NCBI GenBank assembly: GCA_030613285.1
Contig: JAUWME010000122.1
Span: forward strand, 1 to 7,000
Direction of reading: 5' to 3'
Length of the DNA stretch: 7,000 nucleotides
DNA from: Candidatus Zymogenus sp.
Lineage (GTDB): Bacteria > Desulfobacterota > Zymogenia > Zymogenales > Zymogenaceae
Shown piece after piece: positions 1-7,000 of the stretch. The first letter of the stretch is position 1. The number at the start of each line of letters is the position of its first letter. The notes beneath the pieces were generated by a model. The model was not told the DNA's origin, made no database searches, and saw only the letters and a list, made by a program, of their open reading frames with translations. The translations under genes were made by a program, and so were the position numbers.

Positions 1-953
1 ATGAGCCTATCCACAGAAAAAGAAAGCCTGTTTTTTACGGCCTCTTTTACTGTAAACACCCAGGGGAGTCCCTCTATATTTGCATAAAAATTCCCCTTAT
101 CGGCCACGTTGCCGATTTTGAGCATTGATGTTTTCCCTTCCTTGTTGATGGCCAAAAAGGTCATTGAGGAATTATCGTCTCCTCCTAAACCATACTCTTT
201 AAGATTGATATCAGCATCATCAAAAAATTTCAGGGCTTTTGAGTCGTTGACAAAATTCAGTATATTCTGCACCTCGTCCTTGTCGGCAGGAAACTTTATT
301 GGCTCAACAATCTTCCATGTCCCCTGGGACGTTCTGGAGACCTTGATGACATTTCCCCCCGTTTCGACCTGAAATTCTCTTATCTCTTTTAGAGGGAACG
401 CCACAAGCCACCTTTCCCTCAGGGCAATCAGGTCGATATCAAGATCTGAAAAGACACTCTTTTTGGCTAAAAATATTAAGTCGTCTCCACCCTTCTTGGC
501 ATAGATGAACTTTTCTGTGGGGGTAATATTCCCCAAGTGGAGCGTTTCTGTTTTGTCGTCTGCTGCCAAAGTAACAGATAGAGACGGCTCTTTCAACCCA
601 AAATCGGAAAGTTCAGCATCAATCTCACTTTTGTTTCCAATCTCCTTTTGTCTCTCGGCATCAAGCGCATACGCAATATAGGCGGTAACTTCGGCACTAT
701 CTGCATTGGTTTTTACAGGTGATGTTATTATCCAACGGTTGTCTTCATCGTCCCCCTCGTTTTTGAGGACAATTACACGCCCCTCTTTTTCAATTCTAAT
801 TGTCTCAATCTTGTTCTTATCAACGGAAAAGACCTTCCCTTCCACTTCGTCCTTCGCCTCTTTTTTTGGAGTATAAATCCGCTCCACAACGACGTATACA
901 GAAACAATAAATAGAAACAGGAAAAATAGCAGTAATAGGTTCTTTGGTTTCAT
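1..953 (-). CDS. DUF4340 domain protein, partial (C-terminus beyond the left edge)
   Basis: This reading frame is open from the ATG at 953 to the left edge, giving 317 visible codons and no stop. Residues 5-23 form one hydrophobic N-terminal helix (LLLLFFLFLFIVSVYVVV), with the rest predicted outside the membrane. Two similar units follow. The first has W74, P79 and D85 (WIITSPVKTNAD) and then DFGL at 117-120. The second has W213, P218 and D224 (WKIVEPIKFPAD) and then EYGL. This W-x4-P-x5-D pattern followed by a (D/E)(F/Y)GL turn fits DUF4340 proteins, which commonly sit next to GldG-like proteins in ABC-2 operons. The ATG overlaps the stop of the upstream gldG-like gene as ATGA, and an AGGAGA ribosome site lies about 8 bases upstream. 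It is probably a membrane-anchored partner of the transporter. Its biochemical function is unknown. Confidence 0.85.
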   Translation of the reverse strand, partial: MKPKNLLLLFFLFLFIVSVYVVVERIYTPKKEAKDEVEGKVFSVDKNKIETIRIEKEGRVIVLKNEGDDEDNRWIITSPVKTNADSAEVTAYIAYALDAERQKEIGNKSEIDAELSDFGLKEPSLSVTLAADDKTETLHLGNITPTEKFIYAKKGGDDLIFLAKKSVFSDLDIDLIALRERWLVAFPLKEIREFQVETGGNVIKVSRTSQGTWKIVEPIKFPADKDEVQNILNFVNDSKALKFFDDADINLKEYGLGGDDNSSMTFLAINKEGKTSMLKIGNVADKGNFYANIEGLPWVFTVKEAVKNRLSFSVDRL

Positions 954-2437
954 ATCTTCCATCTCCTGAACAAGGTTACCGCGATTCCGATGATGATTAG
1001 AAGCAGAGGAACAATAAATGAGAATATCAATACCCAAAACCCATTCTCTTTTGAAAGCACTAAGGAATCGACCTTCTTATCCTTTGGGAGTATGGCGATG
1101 AGTTCTTCTACGTCACATAGCCAGTTAACTGAATTTGTGAAGAAGTTTTTATTTCCCTCGTTTATGAAAAACGCATTGTTGACAAAATCGGAGTCGCCAA
1201 AGATAACCATCTTTGCCACTTTTTTTATCTCGTCGCTTCTAATCTCATCCTCACCATTTAAACCTTCTACCTCCTTTGTTCCAACAACGGCAACGGGCAC
1301 AGGCCCCTCCAGATCTTTGCCTTCATCAAAGGATACGTTTCCACCTGTAACTGATTCGATGTCCGTCTCACCCCAGCTGTTTTTCCCTGTTTTGGCGAGG
1401 TAGTTGAAGCTCCAACCTGACGATGTTGCTGCATCGATATCTATTTTGAGAGATCGGGTCAAAACAAAAAAGGAAGATATATCAAAACCCTTCGTTATGG
1501 AATGGGGAAGATATATTGACACCACCGGAATGGTAGCCCCTCCGCCGTGGACCCTCGACTCGGTATCGACGATAATGTCTTTGGTTGCCACGACCCCAAT
1601 ATTACTAATGTACTCTTCAAGGTTGGGCGAGCTGTACTCTGCATCAAAGGTGATAAGAATGCTCCCACCCCTGTTAATATATTCAGTTAGACTTTCAAGT
1701 TCTTCTTTAAACAGATTTGTTTTTGACCCTGCAATGACAAGAAGCGATGCGTTCTCTGGCACGTTCGGGTTGGTTATCAGGTCAAGTTTTTCCAACTTGT
1801 AGTTTTGATTCTCCAGCACCTTACCCACTCTCTCAAAACCTTGAGCATCTTCACCTTCAATGTCTCGTTCACCGTGTTGGGTCAAAAAGTAAATAACCTT
1901 CCTTTCGGGAAAGGTTGCTTTCAAGACTGTGTTGGTAAGTAATTTTTCACCTTCATCAAAGAGTTCATTTTCGGTAAGGTGCACGCTCACATTATGGTCG
2001 CCATAAACTAACACAATGGTTTCATTCTCGTGGATATTATATTTTAGCGCCTCTCCGGGCCTCATGTCCATATCTACAAAGCGATAGTCAAACTTTCCAT
2101 CAGACTCATATTTGTAGAGATCCATAAGGTCTCCAACGTATGATTTTATTGGACTGTCTGTGGGATAAAACGCCACTGCTGACAAATTATCATCGAGGGA
2201 GTTCATTATATTTTTTGTTTGGGACGATATTGTAAACCTTTTATCCTTTGTCAAGTCAAATTGCTTGTAGTTTTCGTGGGAGAGTACCTCCAAAAAGACG
2301 ATGATTGCAATTACCAGTAAAACTGCAATCACGGCAGTGGTTCCAAATTTTCGGCTCCTCGTTATGTGGCGGGCAGATAACCCTCTTATGTCCTGCATCA
2401 TTTTTTTTGTATTCTGCATTTTTTTCTTCATATCCAT
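950..2437 (-). CDS. GldG-like ABC transporter auxiliary membrane protein
   Basis: The 495-residue product has a basic cytoplasmic N-terminus, a transmembrane helix at about 33-49, a long extracytoplasmic region and a C-terminal helix at about 467-490 ending in FRRWKI. After the first helix comes a QFDLT...RFTISSQT segment (59-74), which matches the DLT...SLS..T signature of GldG/ABC_transp_aux proteins. YFLTQHGERD at 183-192 and GDSDFVNNAFF at 414-424 followed by NWL at 438-440 are further family landmarks. It is the likely non-ATPase partner of the permease encoded just upstream. The chosen ATG shares one base with the permease stop (TAATG), and GGAGG lies 8 bases upstream. A second ATG at codon 3 is possible. 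In Flavobacterium, GldG works with GldA and GldF in gliding. Here the role is inferred only as part of a Gld-like ABC complex of unknown substrate. Confidence 0.87.
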   Translation of the reverse strand: MDMKKKMQNTKKMMQDIRGLSARHITRSRKFGTTAVIAVLLVIAIIVFLEVLSHENYKQFDLTKDKRFTISSQTKNIMNSLDDNLSAVAFYPTDSPIKSYVGDLMDLYKYESDGKFDYRFVDMDMRPGEALKYNIHENETIVLVYGDHNVSVHLTENELFDEGEKLLTNTVLKATFPERKVIYFLTQHGERDIEGEDAQGFERVGKVLENQNYKLEKLDLITNPNVPENASLLVIAGSKTNLFKEELESLTEYINRGGSILITFDAEYSSPNLEEYISNIGVVATKDIIVDTESRVHGGGATIPVVSIYLPHSITKGFDISSFFVLTRSLKIDIDAATSSGWSFNYLAKTGKNSWGETDIESVTGGNVSFDEGKDLEGPVPVAVVGTKEVEGLNGEDEIRSDEIKKVAKMVIFGDSDFVNNAFFINEGNKNFFTNSVNWLCDVEELIAILPKDKKVDSLVLSKENGFWVLIFSFIVPLLLIIIGIAVTLFRRWKI

Positions 2438-3210
2438 TACTTACTCCTCCAAGTTCTCGATTCCAGTGCCACCAACGCAAGAAACAAAAAGAAGCAGGTA
2501 AAGAGAATATAGTAGACAATATCATGTGTATTGATTATTCCCTTCGTGAAGTTCTCCAGATGATTAAAGATTGAGATGTCCTCCAATACTTTGCCAGAAA
2601 ATGTATCCAGTTTGGTCTCCATCCAGCTTATCACCCAAAACATAATGAGCGCGCCAAACGAGATGACCGCCGCCACAACCTGTCTTTCTGTAATTGCAGA
2701 CGCGAAGATACCCAGCGAAATAAATGCAGTCCCCATGAGGATGATCCCCAGATAGTTGGTAATAAACGGGCCAATTTCTGGAGATGAAAAGACAAATAGC
2801 ATCACCACGTATGGAAACGTCAACAGATACATTATTATAAGGATGGTAACCACAGCAAAAAACTTCCCCAGAAGCACAGCCTTGTCGGTAATAGGATACG
2901 AAAGTAGGAGCTTCAAGGTTCCAGAATGCTTCTCTTCTGCTATAAGCCTCATGGTCAAAATTGGGATAAAAAACAGCATGATGACCGCAAGGTTTTGAAA
3001 GAGGGGCCTCACTATGGACTGACCAATATTCAGGTACGATTGGGCCTGGGGAAAATTACCATAATTAAGACTCATATTGCTGTAAGAAAAAATGTTATTT
3101 GCAAAGAAGAATCCGCTGATGATAAGAAAAATAGTTAGGATTGCGTATGCCACAGGTGAGGTAAAATATGTTCGCATCTCTTTTTTGTAAATGGCCAAAA
3201 AACCCAGCAT
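2437..3210 (-). CDS. ABC-2 type permease, GldF-like
   Basis: This 257-residue integral membrane protein has six hydrophobic segments at about 20-37, 72-87, 117-141, 154-174, 179-197 and 232-250. The N-terminus has the KKEMRTYFTSPVAY pattern (9-22) common in GldF/NosY-like ABC-2 permeases. After helix 2 comes MRLIAEEKHSGTLKLLLSYP (87-106), the conserved cytoplasmic EE(K/R)xxGT segment of this family. Length is normal for a half-transporter, so two copies would be expected to pair with two ATPase subunits. It starts 3 bases after the ATPase stop, with GGAGG 8 bases before the ATG inside the last codons of the ATPase gene. It ends sharing one base with the GldG-like start. The substrate cannot be told from the sequence. 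Confidence 0.9.
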   Translation of the reverse strand: MLGFLAIYKKEMRTYFTSPVAYAILTIFLIISGFFFANNIFSYSNMSLNYGNFPQAQSYLNIGQSIVRPLFQNLAVIMLFFIPILTMRLIAEEKHSGTLKLLLSYPITDKAVLLGKFFAVVTILIIMYLLTFPYVVMLFVFSSPEIGPFITNYLGIILMGTAFISLGIFASAITERQVVAAVISFGALIMFWVISWMETKLDTFSGKVLEDISIFNHLENFTKGIINTHDIVYYILFTCFFLFLALVALESRTWRSK

Positions 3211-3213
3211 CGA

Positions 3214-4161
3214 TTAATCCTCCTTTTCTTTTGTTACGAGTTTGATAAAAATATCTTCAAGCGTAACTTCTTCCAAGCGAAGTTCAACAAGGTCAAATCC
3301 CCCTTCGATGATTGCTTTGGAAAGTTCCCCCTTAATATCTTTGCCCTGGGCAACATCCACGTGATAGGTTGTTCCCGATATCGACTCGTCTATCTTTTTG
3401 ACACTCTTTACACCACCAACTTTCTTGATTACTTTGTTAACCTTCGACTCATCACCATCAACCGTTACGATTATCCTTCCAGAGCTATCCATGCTTTTCA
3501 TCAAGTTTTTGGGAGTATCTACGGCGACCAGCTTGCCCTCTTTGATCACGATGACACGATTGGTCACCTGACTCACCTCCGAAAGGATGTGACTTGCAAG
3601 GATGACTGTACGTTCTCCAGAGAGGGACTTGATGAGATCCCTGATGGCAATAATTTGTATCGGATCAAGACCAATGGTCGGTTCATCGAAAATCAGAACA
3701 GGGGGTTCCCCCAAAAGGGCTTGAGCCACTCCCACTCTCTGAAGATACCCACGAGAGAGTTTTTTAATCCCCTTTGTGTATACATCTGCAATGTCGGTGT
3801 CAGAAATTACTTTAGCGATGCTCTCGACAATCTTTTTTCTTTCAATACCCTTAATTTCCGCTACAAACCTGAGGTACTCTTTCACTCTCATGTCTGGATA
3901 AAGAGTAAAACTCTCTGGGACGTAGCCGATGCTTCGATTTACCTCAATGGGCTCCTTGTAGATATCATAGCCCGCCACAGTGGCCGTGCCGTCGGTTGGC
4001 GGAAAAAGACAGGTCAGAATCGACATTGTTGTCGTTTTGCCGGCACCGTTGGGCCCAAGAAAACCGAGAACCTCTCCATGTTTAACGGTAAAGCTGATAT
4101 TATCAAGAGCCTTTGTGGGCCCATAGGACTTGGACAGGTTTTTAACATAAATCATATCCAT
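3214..4161 (-). CDS. ABC transporter ATP-binding protein, GldA-like
   Basis: This 315-residue cytoplasmic ATPase energises the permease encoded next to it. Walker A is GPNGAGKTT at 36-44. The Q-loop position carries E83 in GYVPES, the signature is LSRGY at 135-139, Walker B is VLIFDEP at 155-161 with E160 as the likely catalytic base, the D-loop is GLDP at 164-167, and the switch histidine is H190. Glutamate at the Q-loop and an LS(R/K)GY signature are usual for the GldA/DrrA-type group, so they do not suggest inactivity. Residues about 230-310 form a C-terminal regulatory-type domain like DUF4162. This is the first gene of the four-gene minus-strand operon. The ATG at 4161 is preceded by a purine-rich AAGAAGGGGG stretch. 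A second ATG at codon 3 is an alternative start. Confidence 0.93.
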   Translation of the reverse strand: MDMIYVKNLSKSYGPTKALDNISFTVKHGEVLGFLGPNGAGKTTTMSILTCLFPPTDGTATVAGYDIYKEPIEVNRSIGYVPESFTLYPDMRVKEYLRFVAEIKGIERKKIVESIAKVISDTDIADVYTKGIKKLSRGYLQRVGVAQALLGEPPVLIFDEPTIGLDPIQIIAIRDLIKSLSGERTVILASHILSEVSQVTNRVIVIKEGKLVAVDTPKNLMKSMDSSGRIIVTVDGDESKVNKVIKKVGGVKSVKKIDESISGTTYHVDVAQGKDIKGELSKAIIEGGFDLVELRLEEVTLEDIFIKLVTKEKED

Positions 4162-4184
4162 GGAAAGCCCCCTTCTTGGTTCCC

Positions 4185-4219
4185 GGATTAGTTAATAGAA
4201 TTTGCAATTTTTTTGTAAA
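4185..4219 (-). promoter_or_regulatory. Candidate promoter of the ABC operon
   Basis: On the minus strand, TTTACA (4219-4214) and TATTAA (4197-4192) are 16 bases apart, giving a predicted transcript start near 4185 and a 5' leader of about 24 bases before the ATG at 4161. It is the best sigma70-like match close to the operon start, but the surrounding AT-rich sequence makes chance matches likely. Confidence 0.3.
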
Positions 4220-4582
4220 TTTTTAGTGACTTCTCGTGTTTTTTGTTGTGGATAGATATAAGATTAACTGACTAAAGTGATCCCTAATCAAATTCCCTAC
4301 GAAACAGAGACCACAAATGATTAATTATATTAGAATTTATCGATTTAGTCAAGAATTATTTGAGGTTAAGCCTATCTTTTTGTTGAAAAACAAAAACCAA
4401 TAGACATTCTCTCTCTTTTCACCAAGCACTCCCATTCCAGCAAAAAAATGCTCATTCATACAATATTTAGATAATTTCAAATAATCTCAAGTCAATTTTA
4501 GAGGGGCACATAATCACATTGCAAAAAGAGCGCAAATTAAGACAGAAATAGTGATATTGCAGCCACAGTTTAAAATGCTTAA

Positions 4583-4612
4583 TTGACAAAACACCACTAA
4601 ATCTGATATACT
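4583..4612 (+). promoter_or_regulatory. Sigma70-type promoter with extended -10, radical SAM gene
   Basis: A perfect -35 box TTGACA (4583-4588) is separated by 18 bases from the -10 box TATACT (4607-4612), which is preceded by TG at 4604-4605 in the extended -10 position. The predicted transcript start is about 4618-4621, at or within a few bases of the ATG at 4622. No Shine-Dalgarno sequence lies between the promoter and the ATG, so the transcript would be leaderless or nearly so. Confidence 0.65.
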
Positions 4613-4621
4613 AATTAGATT

Positions 4622-5794
4622 ATGACAATTTCAAACACCCAAAACAGAAATAACAGTTTTGAAAAAGGCCCCATCAGGCCACCCAGCGAGGCCAAGAGCC
4701 TCCTCATTCGCCTTACCCGAAACTGCCCCTGGAACAAGTGCACTTTTTGCCCCGTCTACAAGGGCGCCAAGTTTTCCATCAGAGACGTTGAAGATGTAAA
4801 GTCCGATATCGACACCATCTTTGAAATCTCCAAAGAGATAAAAGAACTCTCCTTTAAGATGGGCTACGCGGGCGAGGTTACCAATGATGTTATCAGGCAA
4901 GTTTTTTCCGGCGGCCAGGGATACAATGATGAGGTGAAATTCATCGCCTTTTGGCTCTACAACGGCGCCAAGCACGTCTTTCTTCAGGACGCCAACAGCC
5001 TTGTGATGAAGCCCCCGGAAATACTTGAGATACTCACTCACCTCAAGGAGAGATTCCCAGACATTGACCGCATCACAACCTATGCCCGCTCTGCCACAAC
5101 AGCAAGGATGAAACCGGAGGATTTGAAAATGCTTCGGGAAGCTGGGCTTACAAGGGTGCACATCGGGCTGGAGAGTGGTTCTGACACCGTCCTCAAATTC
5201 ATGAAAAAGGGAACTACCGCAGAGCAACATATCCTTGGAGGGAAAAACGTTGTTGACGCTGGGCTTGAGCTTTCGGAGTATGTCATGCCCGGCCTTGGCG
5301 GAAAAGAGTTGACGGTAGAGCACGCGGTGGAAACCGCCAGAGTTCTAAATCAAATCAATCCCCATTTTATAAGGATAAGGTCGCTCCACGTCCACGAAAT
5401 TATGCCCCTTGCAAAGGACGTTGCAAACAATGAGTTTTCGCTTTTGACCGACGACGAGACGGCAGCTGAGCTTCGACTCTTCATCGAAAATCTCGATGGG
5501 ATTGAAAGCCGCATCGTAAGCGATCACATCTTAAACCTTCTGGAGGAAGTCTGTGGGAAACTCCCAGAAGACAAGGAACGTATTCTCGGCGTTATCGATA
5601 GCTATCTCAAATTGGACGATGACGACAGGCTGCTCTACAGGATTGGAAGGAGGGCGGGGTTTATGCGTAGTACTGACGATCTTTTGGACGATGGCCTGAA
5701 GGGCCGGGCTGAGAAGATTAGGGAGAGTCTTGAAATATCGGTAGACAGTGACGGCGAAGATGCCCTTCGAGAGCTTATGAATGGATACATTTAA
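4622..5794 (+). CDS. Radical SAM protein with CX4CX2C cluster motif
   Basis: The 390-residue cytoplasmic protein belongs to the radical SAM superfamily of the Elp3/HemN-like type. The iron-sulfur ligands are C35, C40 and C43 in NCPWNKCTFC, a CX4CX2C spacing where most of the superfamily has CX3CX2C. Later barrel motifs are FLQDANSL (120-127), TTYARSATTARM (152-163), HIGLESGSD (180-188) and MPGLGGKE (222-229). There is no N-terminal cobalamin domain. The acidic C-terminal part (about 290-390) matches nothing I recognise. The conserved core begins near residue 16 (GPIRPPSEA), and no other in-frame ATG lies between residue 1 and the cluster, so the ATG at 4622 is the likely start despite the lack of a ribosome site. 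The substrate and reaction are unknown. Neither neighbour indicates a pathway. Confidence 0.9.
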   Translation: MTISNTQNRNNSFEKGPIRPPSEAKSLLIRLTRNCPWNKCTFCPVYKGAKFSIRDVEDVKSDIDTIFEISKEIKELSFKMGYAGEVTNDVIRQVFSGGQGYNDEVKFIAFWLYNGAKHVFLQDANSLVMKPPEILEILTHLKERFPDIDRITTYARSATTARMKPEDLKMLREAGLTRVHIGLESGSDTVLKFMKKGTTAEQHILGGKNVVDAGLELSEYVMPGLGGKELTVEHAVETARVLNQINPHFIRIRSLHVHEIMPLAKDVANNEFSLLTDDETAAELRLFIENLDGIESRIVSDHILNLLEEVCGKLPEDKERILGVIDSYLKLDDDDRLLYRIGRRAGFMRSTDDLLDDGLKGRAEKIRESLEISVDSDGEDALRELMNGYI

Positions 5795-5808
5795 GTTATA
5801 AGTTTGAG

Positions 5809-5822
5809 TTTTTAGTTTTTAG
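5809..5822 (+). repeat. Short tandem repeat TTTTTAG x2 in intergenic gap
   Basis: Two exact copies of TTTTTAG lie in the 51-base gap between the radical SAM stop and the next start. The gap is T-rich and low in complexity. I see no hairpin that would make it a terminator, so the downstream gene may be read from the same transcript. Confidence 0.4.
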
Positions 5823-5836
5823 TCAGTTTCAACAGT

Positions 5837-5841
5837 GGAGG
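5837..5841 (+). promoter_or_regulatory. Ribosome binding site of the BMP-fusion gene
   Basis: GGAGG lies only 4 bases upstream of the ATG at 5846. The spacing is shorter than usual, but this is the only ATG followed directly by a proper signal peptide, so the site supports this start. Confidence 0.7.
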
Positions 5842-5845
5842 TAAT

Positions 5846-7000
5846 ATGAACCTGAACCGTTTTAAACTTTTTTTCGTGTTGGCAGTCTTTTGCTGCATTG
5901 CCCTTTTTAGTTTTGCTCCTTTGGCTCCTGCGGAAGAGCCAAAATCCGAAAGCCCTATCAAAGTAGGTTGGATAATGGAGAGCAGACGGATGGTAGGGAG
6001 CCAATACAACGATTTAGTCTTCAAAGTTCTAACAGATCTCAAAGATGAGAGGAAGATTGAAATCATTCGCGCCCCTCGTCTCAACCTTTATGCGGACAAA
6101 AACATCAAAGACCTTATCAAGGTGGGAGTTACGTTGGTTATATCAACTGACGAAAACGGAATGGCAGGAGCAATGAGCGATGCCGCACTTGCCAACCCAG
6201 GAGTAAATTTTATCCTTATCGGGGCAGAAGGCGTACCTCTTGTAAATTTGGCATCGGTGATTTTTGAAGAGGATGAGGCTGGGTACATGGCGGGCTTTGC
6301 GGCAGGAACGATAACAAAGAGCGGCAAGGTGGGGTTTCTCGGCGCCGATAAATTTTCCCCAATTTTAAGATACGAGCGGGGATTTGCTGCAGGAGTCAAT
6401 GACGCCAATCCGTCAGCCGAAGTAATTGTAAAATATATTTCGGAAGATGGGAACTCCTCAATCCTTTTAGAAACTGACAAGATAAAAGATGAGTCACTAA
6501 CCCTGTCCAGCGAAGGTGCAGACGTCCTCTTTTCTGTAGCCGGCCCTGCTTCTATGGGGGCCGTCCTCGGTGCAGAAAAAGCGGGCATATACGCTATCGG
6601 ACTTGGGTACAACCCACAAAAACTCGCCCCAAAAACAATAGCGGTATCGGTAATAAAGCGATATGATGTGGCGATATCGGGACTTGTTTTAGACGTTATT
6701 TCGGGAGATTTCGGCGGCGGTTTTTACCAGATGGGATTTGAAAACAATGGGCTGGATATCGCAACCACGAACGCTATAAATCAAAACAAAATAAGCAAAA
6801 TAGTAAATCGGAAAAATCTCCTCAAGGCGGGTAAGGTAAAAGTCCCCGACTACATGGACGAGAGGAGAAAAAAGACCCTCTACGTTTCTCACAACCCGAA
6901 CATGGCCCCGTACCAGTTTATTGATGAAGATGGTCAATCTGATGGATATGTCATTGACGTGATGGAGGAGGTTGGACGACGCATGGGGCTGACTGTAAAG
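5846..7000 (+). CDS. Secreted BMP/PnrA-type binding domain fused to an SBP_bac_3 domain, partial
   Basis: The frame is open from 5846 to the right edge: 385 codons, no stop. Residues 1-29 form a Sec signal peptide: a basic start, a hydrophobic core at about 8-24, and APLAPA before EE, with cleavage probably after A29. Residues about 38-318 match the Bmp/PnrA/Med family (PF02608). Landmarks are SQYN at 52-55, GYMAGFAAG (146-154), KVGFLGADKFSPILRYERGF (161-180), GADVLFSVAG (224-233) and SVIKRYD followed by the GxxxxGFENNGL-type end. Residues from about 344 (TLYVSHNPNMAPYQFIDEDG, then GYVIDVMEEVGRRMG) match the start of SBP_bac_3 (PF00497). BMP proteins typically bind purine nucleosides, and SBP_bac_3 typically binds amino acids or other small polar ligands. 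The tandem suggests the sensory part of a receptor, for example a histidine kinase or diguanylate cyclase, but the rest lies outside the window. Confidence 0.85.
   Translation, partial: MNLNRFKLFFVLAVFCCIALFSFAPLAPAEEPKSESPIKVGWIMESRRMVGSQYNDLVFKVLTDLKDERKIEIIRAPRLNLYADKNIKDLIKVGVTLVISTDENGMAGAMSDAALANPGVNFILIGAEGVPLVNLASVIFEEDEAGYMAGFAAGTITKSGKVGFLGADKFSPILRYERGFAAGVNDANPSAEVIVKYISEDGNSSILLETDKIKDESLTLSSEGADVLFSVAGPASMGAVLGAEKAGIYAIGLGYNPQKLAPKTIAVSVIKRYDVAISGLVLDVISGDFGGGFYQMGFENNGLDIATTNAINQNKISKIVNRKNLLKAGKVKVPDYMDERRKKTLYVSHNPNMAPYQFIDEDGQSDGYVIDVMEEVGRRMGLTVK

Larger units (their letters stand above)
4162..4621. other. Divergent AT-rich intergenic region
   Basis: This stretch of about 460 bases separates the leftward ABC operon from the rightward radical SAM gene and holds the promoters of both. 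I find no convincing coding frame, tRNA, terminator hairpin or clear riboswitch in it. It is visibly more AT-rich than the flanking genes. Beyond the two promoter candidates, about 4220-4580 has no feature I can assign. A 9-base inverted match (4355-4363 with 4477-4485) is too weak to call. Confidence 0.6.

Noticed and set aside
109..372. 87-codon plus-strand frame in the DUF4340 region
   Set aside because: It lies antisense to the DUF4340 frame, which is open across the whole stretch and has the family motifs.
3727..3927. Glutamate in the Q-loop and LSRGY signature as signs of a degenerate ATPase
   Set aside because: These variants are normal for GldA/DrrA-type ATPases, and Walker A, Walker B, D-loop and switch histidine are intact.
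3361..4191. Long plus-strand open frame (276 codons) opposite the ATPase gene
   Set aside because: It is antisense to a gene with every ABC ATPase motif intact, and its product resembles no family and has no ribosome site or domain. It is a shadow frame.
4355..4485. Inverted match ATTATTTGA / TCAAATAAT in the intergenic region
   Set aside because: Only 9 bases match across a gap of more than 110 bases in AT-rich DNA, which chance can easily explain.
4503..4523. Possible sigma54 promoter (GGGGCAC followed by TTGCA)
   Set aside because: The spacing between the GG and GC elements is 14 bases rather than the required 10.
4631..5323. 230-codon minus-strand frame opposite the radical SAM gene
   Set aside because: It mirrors a conserved coding frame, and its product shows no domain or membrane pattern. 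It is a shadow frame.
6088..6612. 174-codon minus-strand frame opposite the BMP domain
   Set aside because: The plus-strand frame carries signal peptide and BMP motifs throughout. The antisense product is rich in Pro, Ser and Ala and matches nothing.

Overview
This window looks like chromosome from a Gram-negative, probably anaerobic bacterium. The best guess is Desulfobacterota or another deltaproteobacterium-like lineage. That guess is inference from gene types: a Gld-like ABC operon paired with DUF4340, a radical SAM protein of the CPWNxCxFC type, and a secreted two-domain binding-protein sensor. No rRNA, tRNA or other phylogenetic marker is present. I see no mobile element, CRISPR array or RNA gene.

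Left half (1-4161, minus strand): a tightly packed four-gene operon read from right to left. The order is ABC ATPase, six-helix ABC-2 permease, GldG-like auxiliary membrane protein, then a DUF4340 protein that runs off the left edge. The junctions are a 3-base gap, a 1-base TAATG overlap and a 4-base ATGA overlap. Each downstream start has a Shine-Dalgarno sequence inside the end of the preceding gene, so translation is probably coupled. Together they should form one inner-membrane ABC complex: ATPase and permease as the motor, and the GldG-like and DUF4340 proteins as partners whose bulk lies outside the membrane. The substrate is not known. The resemblance to GldA/GldF/GldG does not by itself imply gliding.

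Middle (4162-4621): an AT-rich divergent intergenic region of about 460 bases. It carries a convincing sigma70-type promoter for the rightward gene, placed so close to the ATG that the mRNA would be almost or completely leaderless. A weaker promoter candidate serves the leftward operon.

Right half (4622-7000, plus strand): a complete radical SAM protein with a CX4CX2C cluster motif and, after 51 bases, the start of a secreted protein. That protein joins a BMP/PnrA-type (Med-like) binding domain to the beginning of an SBP_bac_3 (amino-acid-type) binding domain, and it is cut off by the window end. This tandem of two unrelated periplasmic binding folds in one chain is the most unusual item here. 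It suggests the extracytoplasmic part of a larger receptor, but the output domain lies outside the window. Nothing here amounts to a clearly new defence or mobile system.
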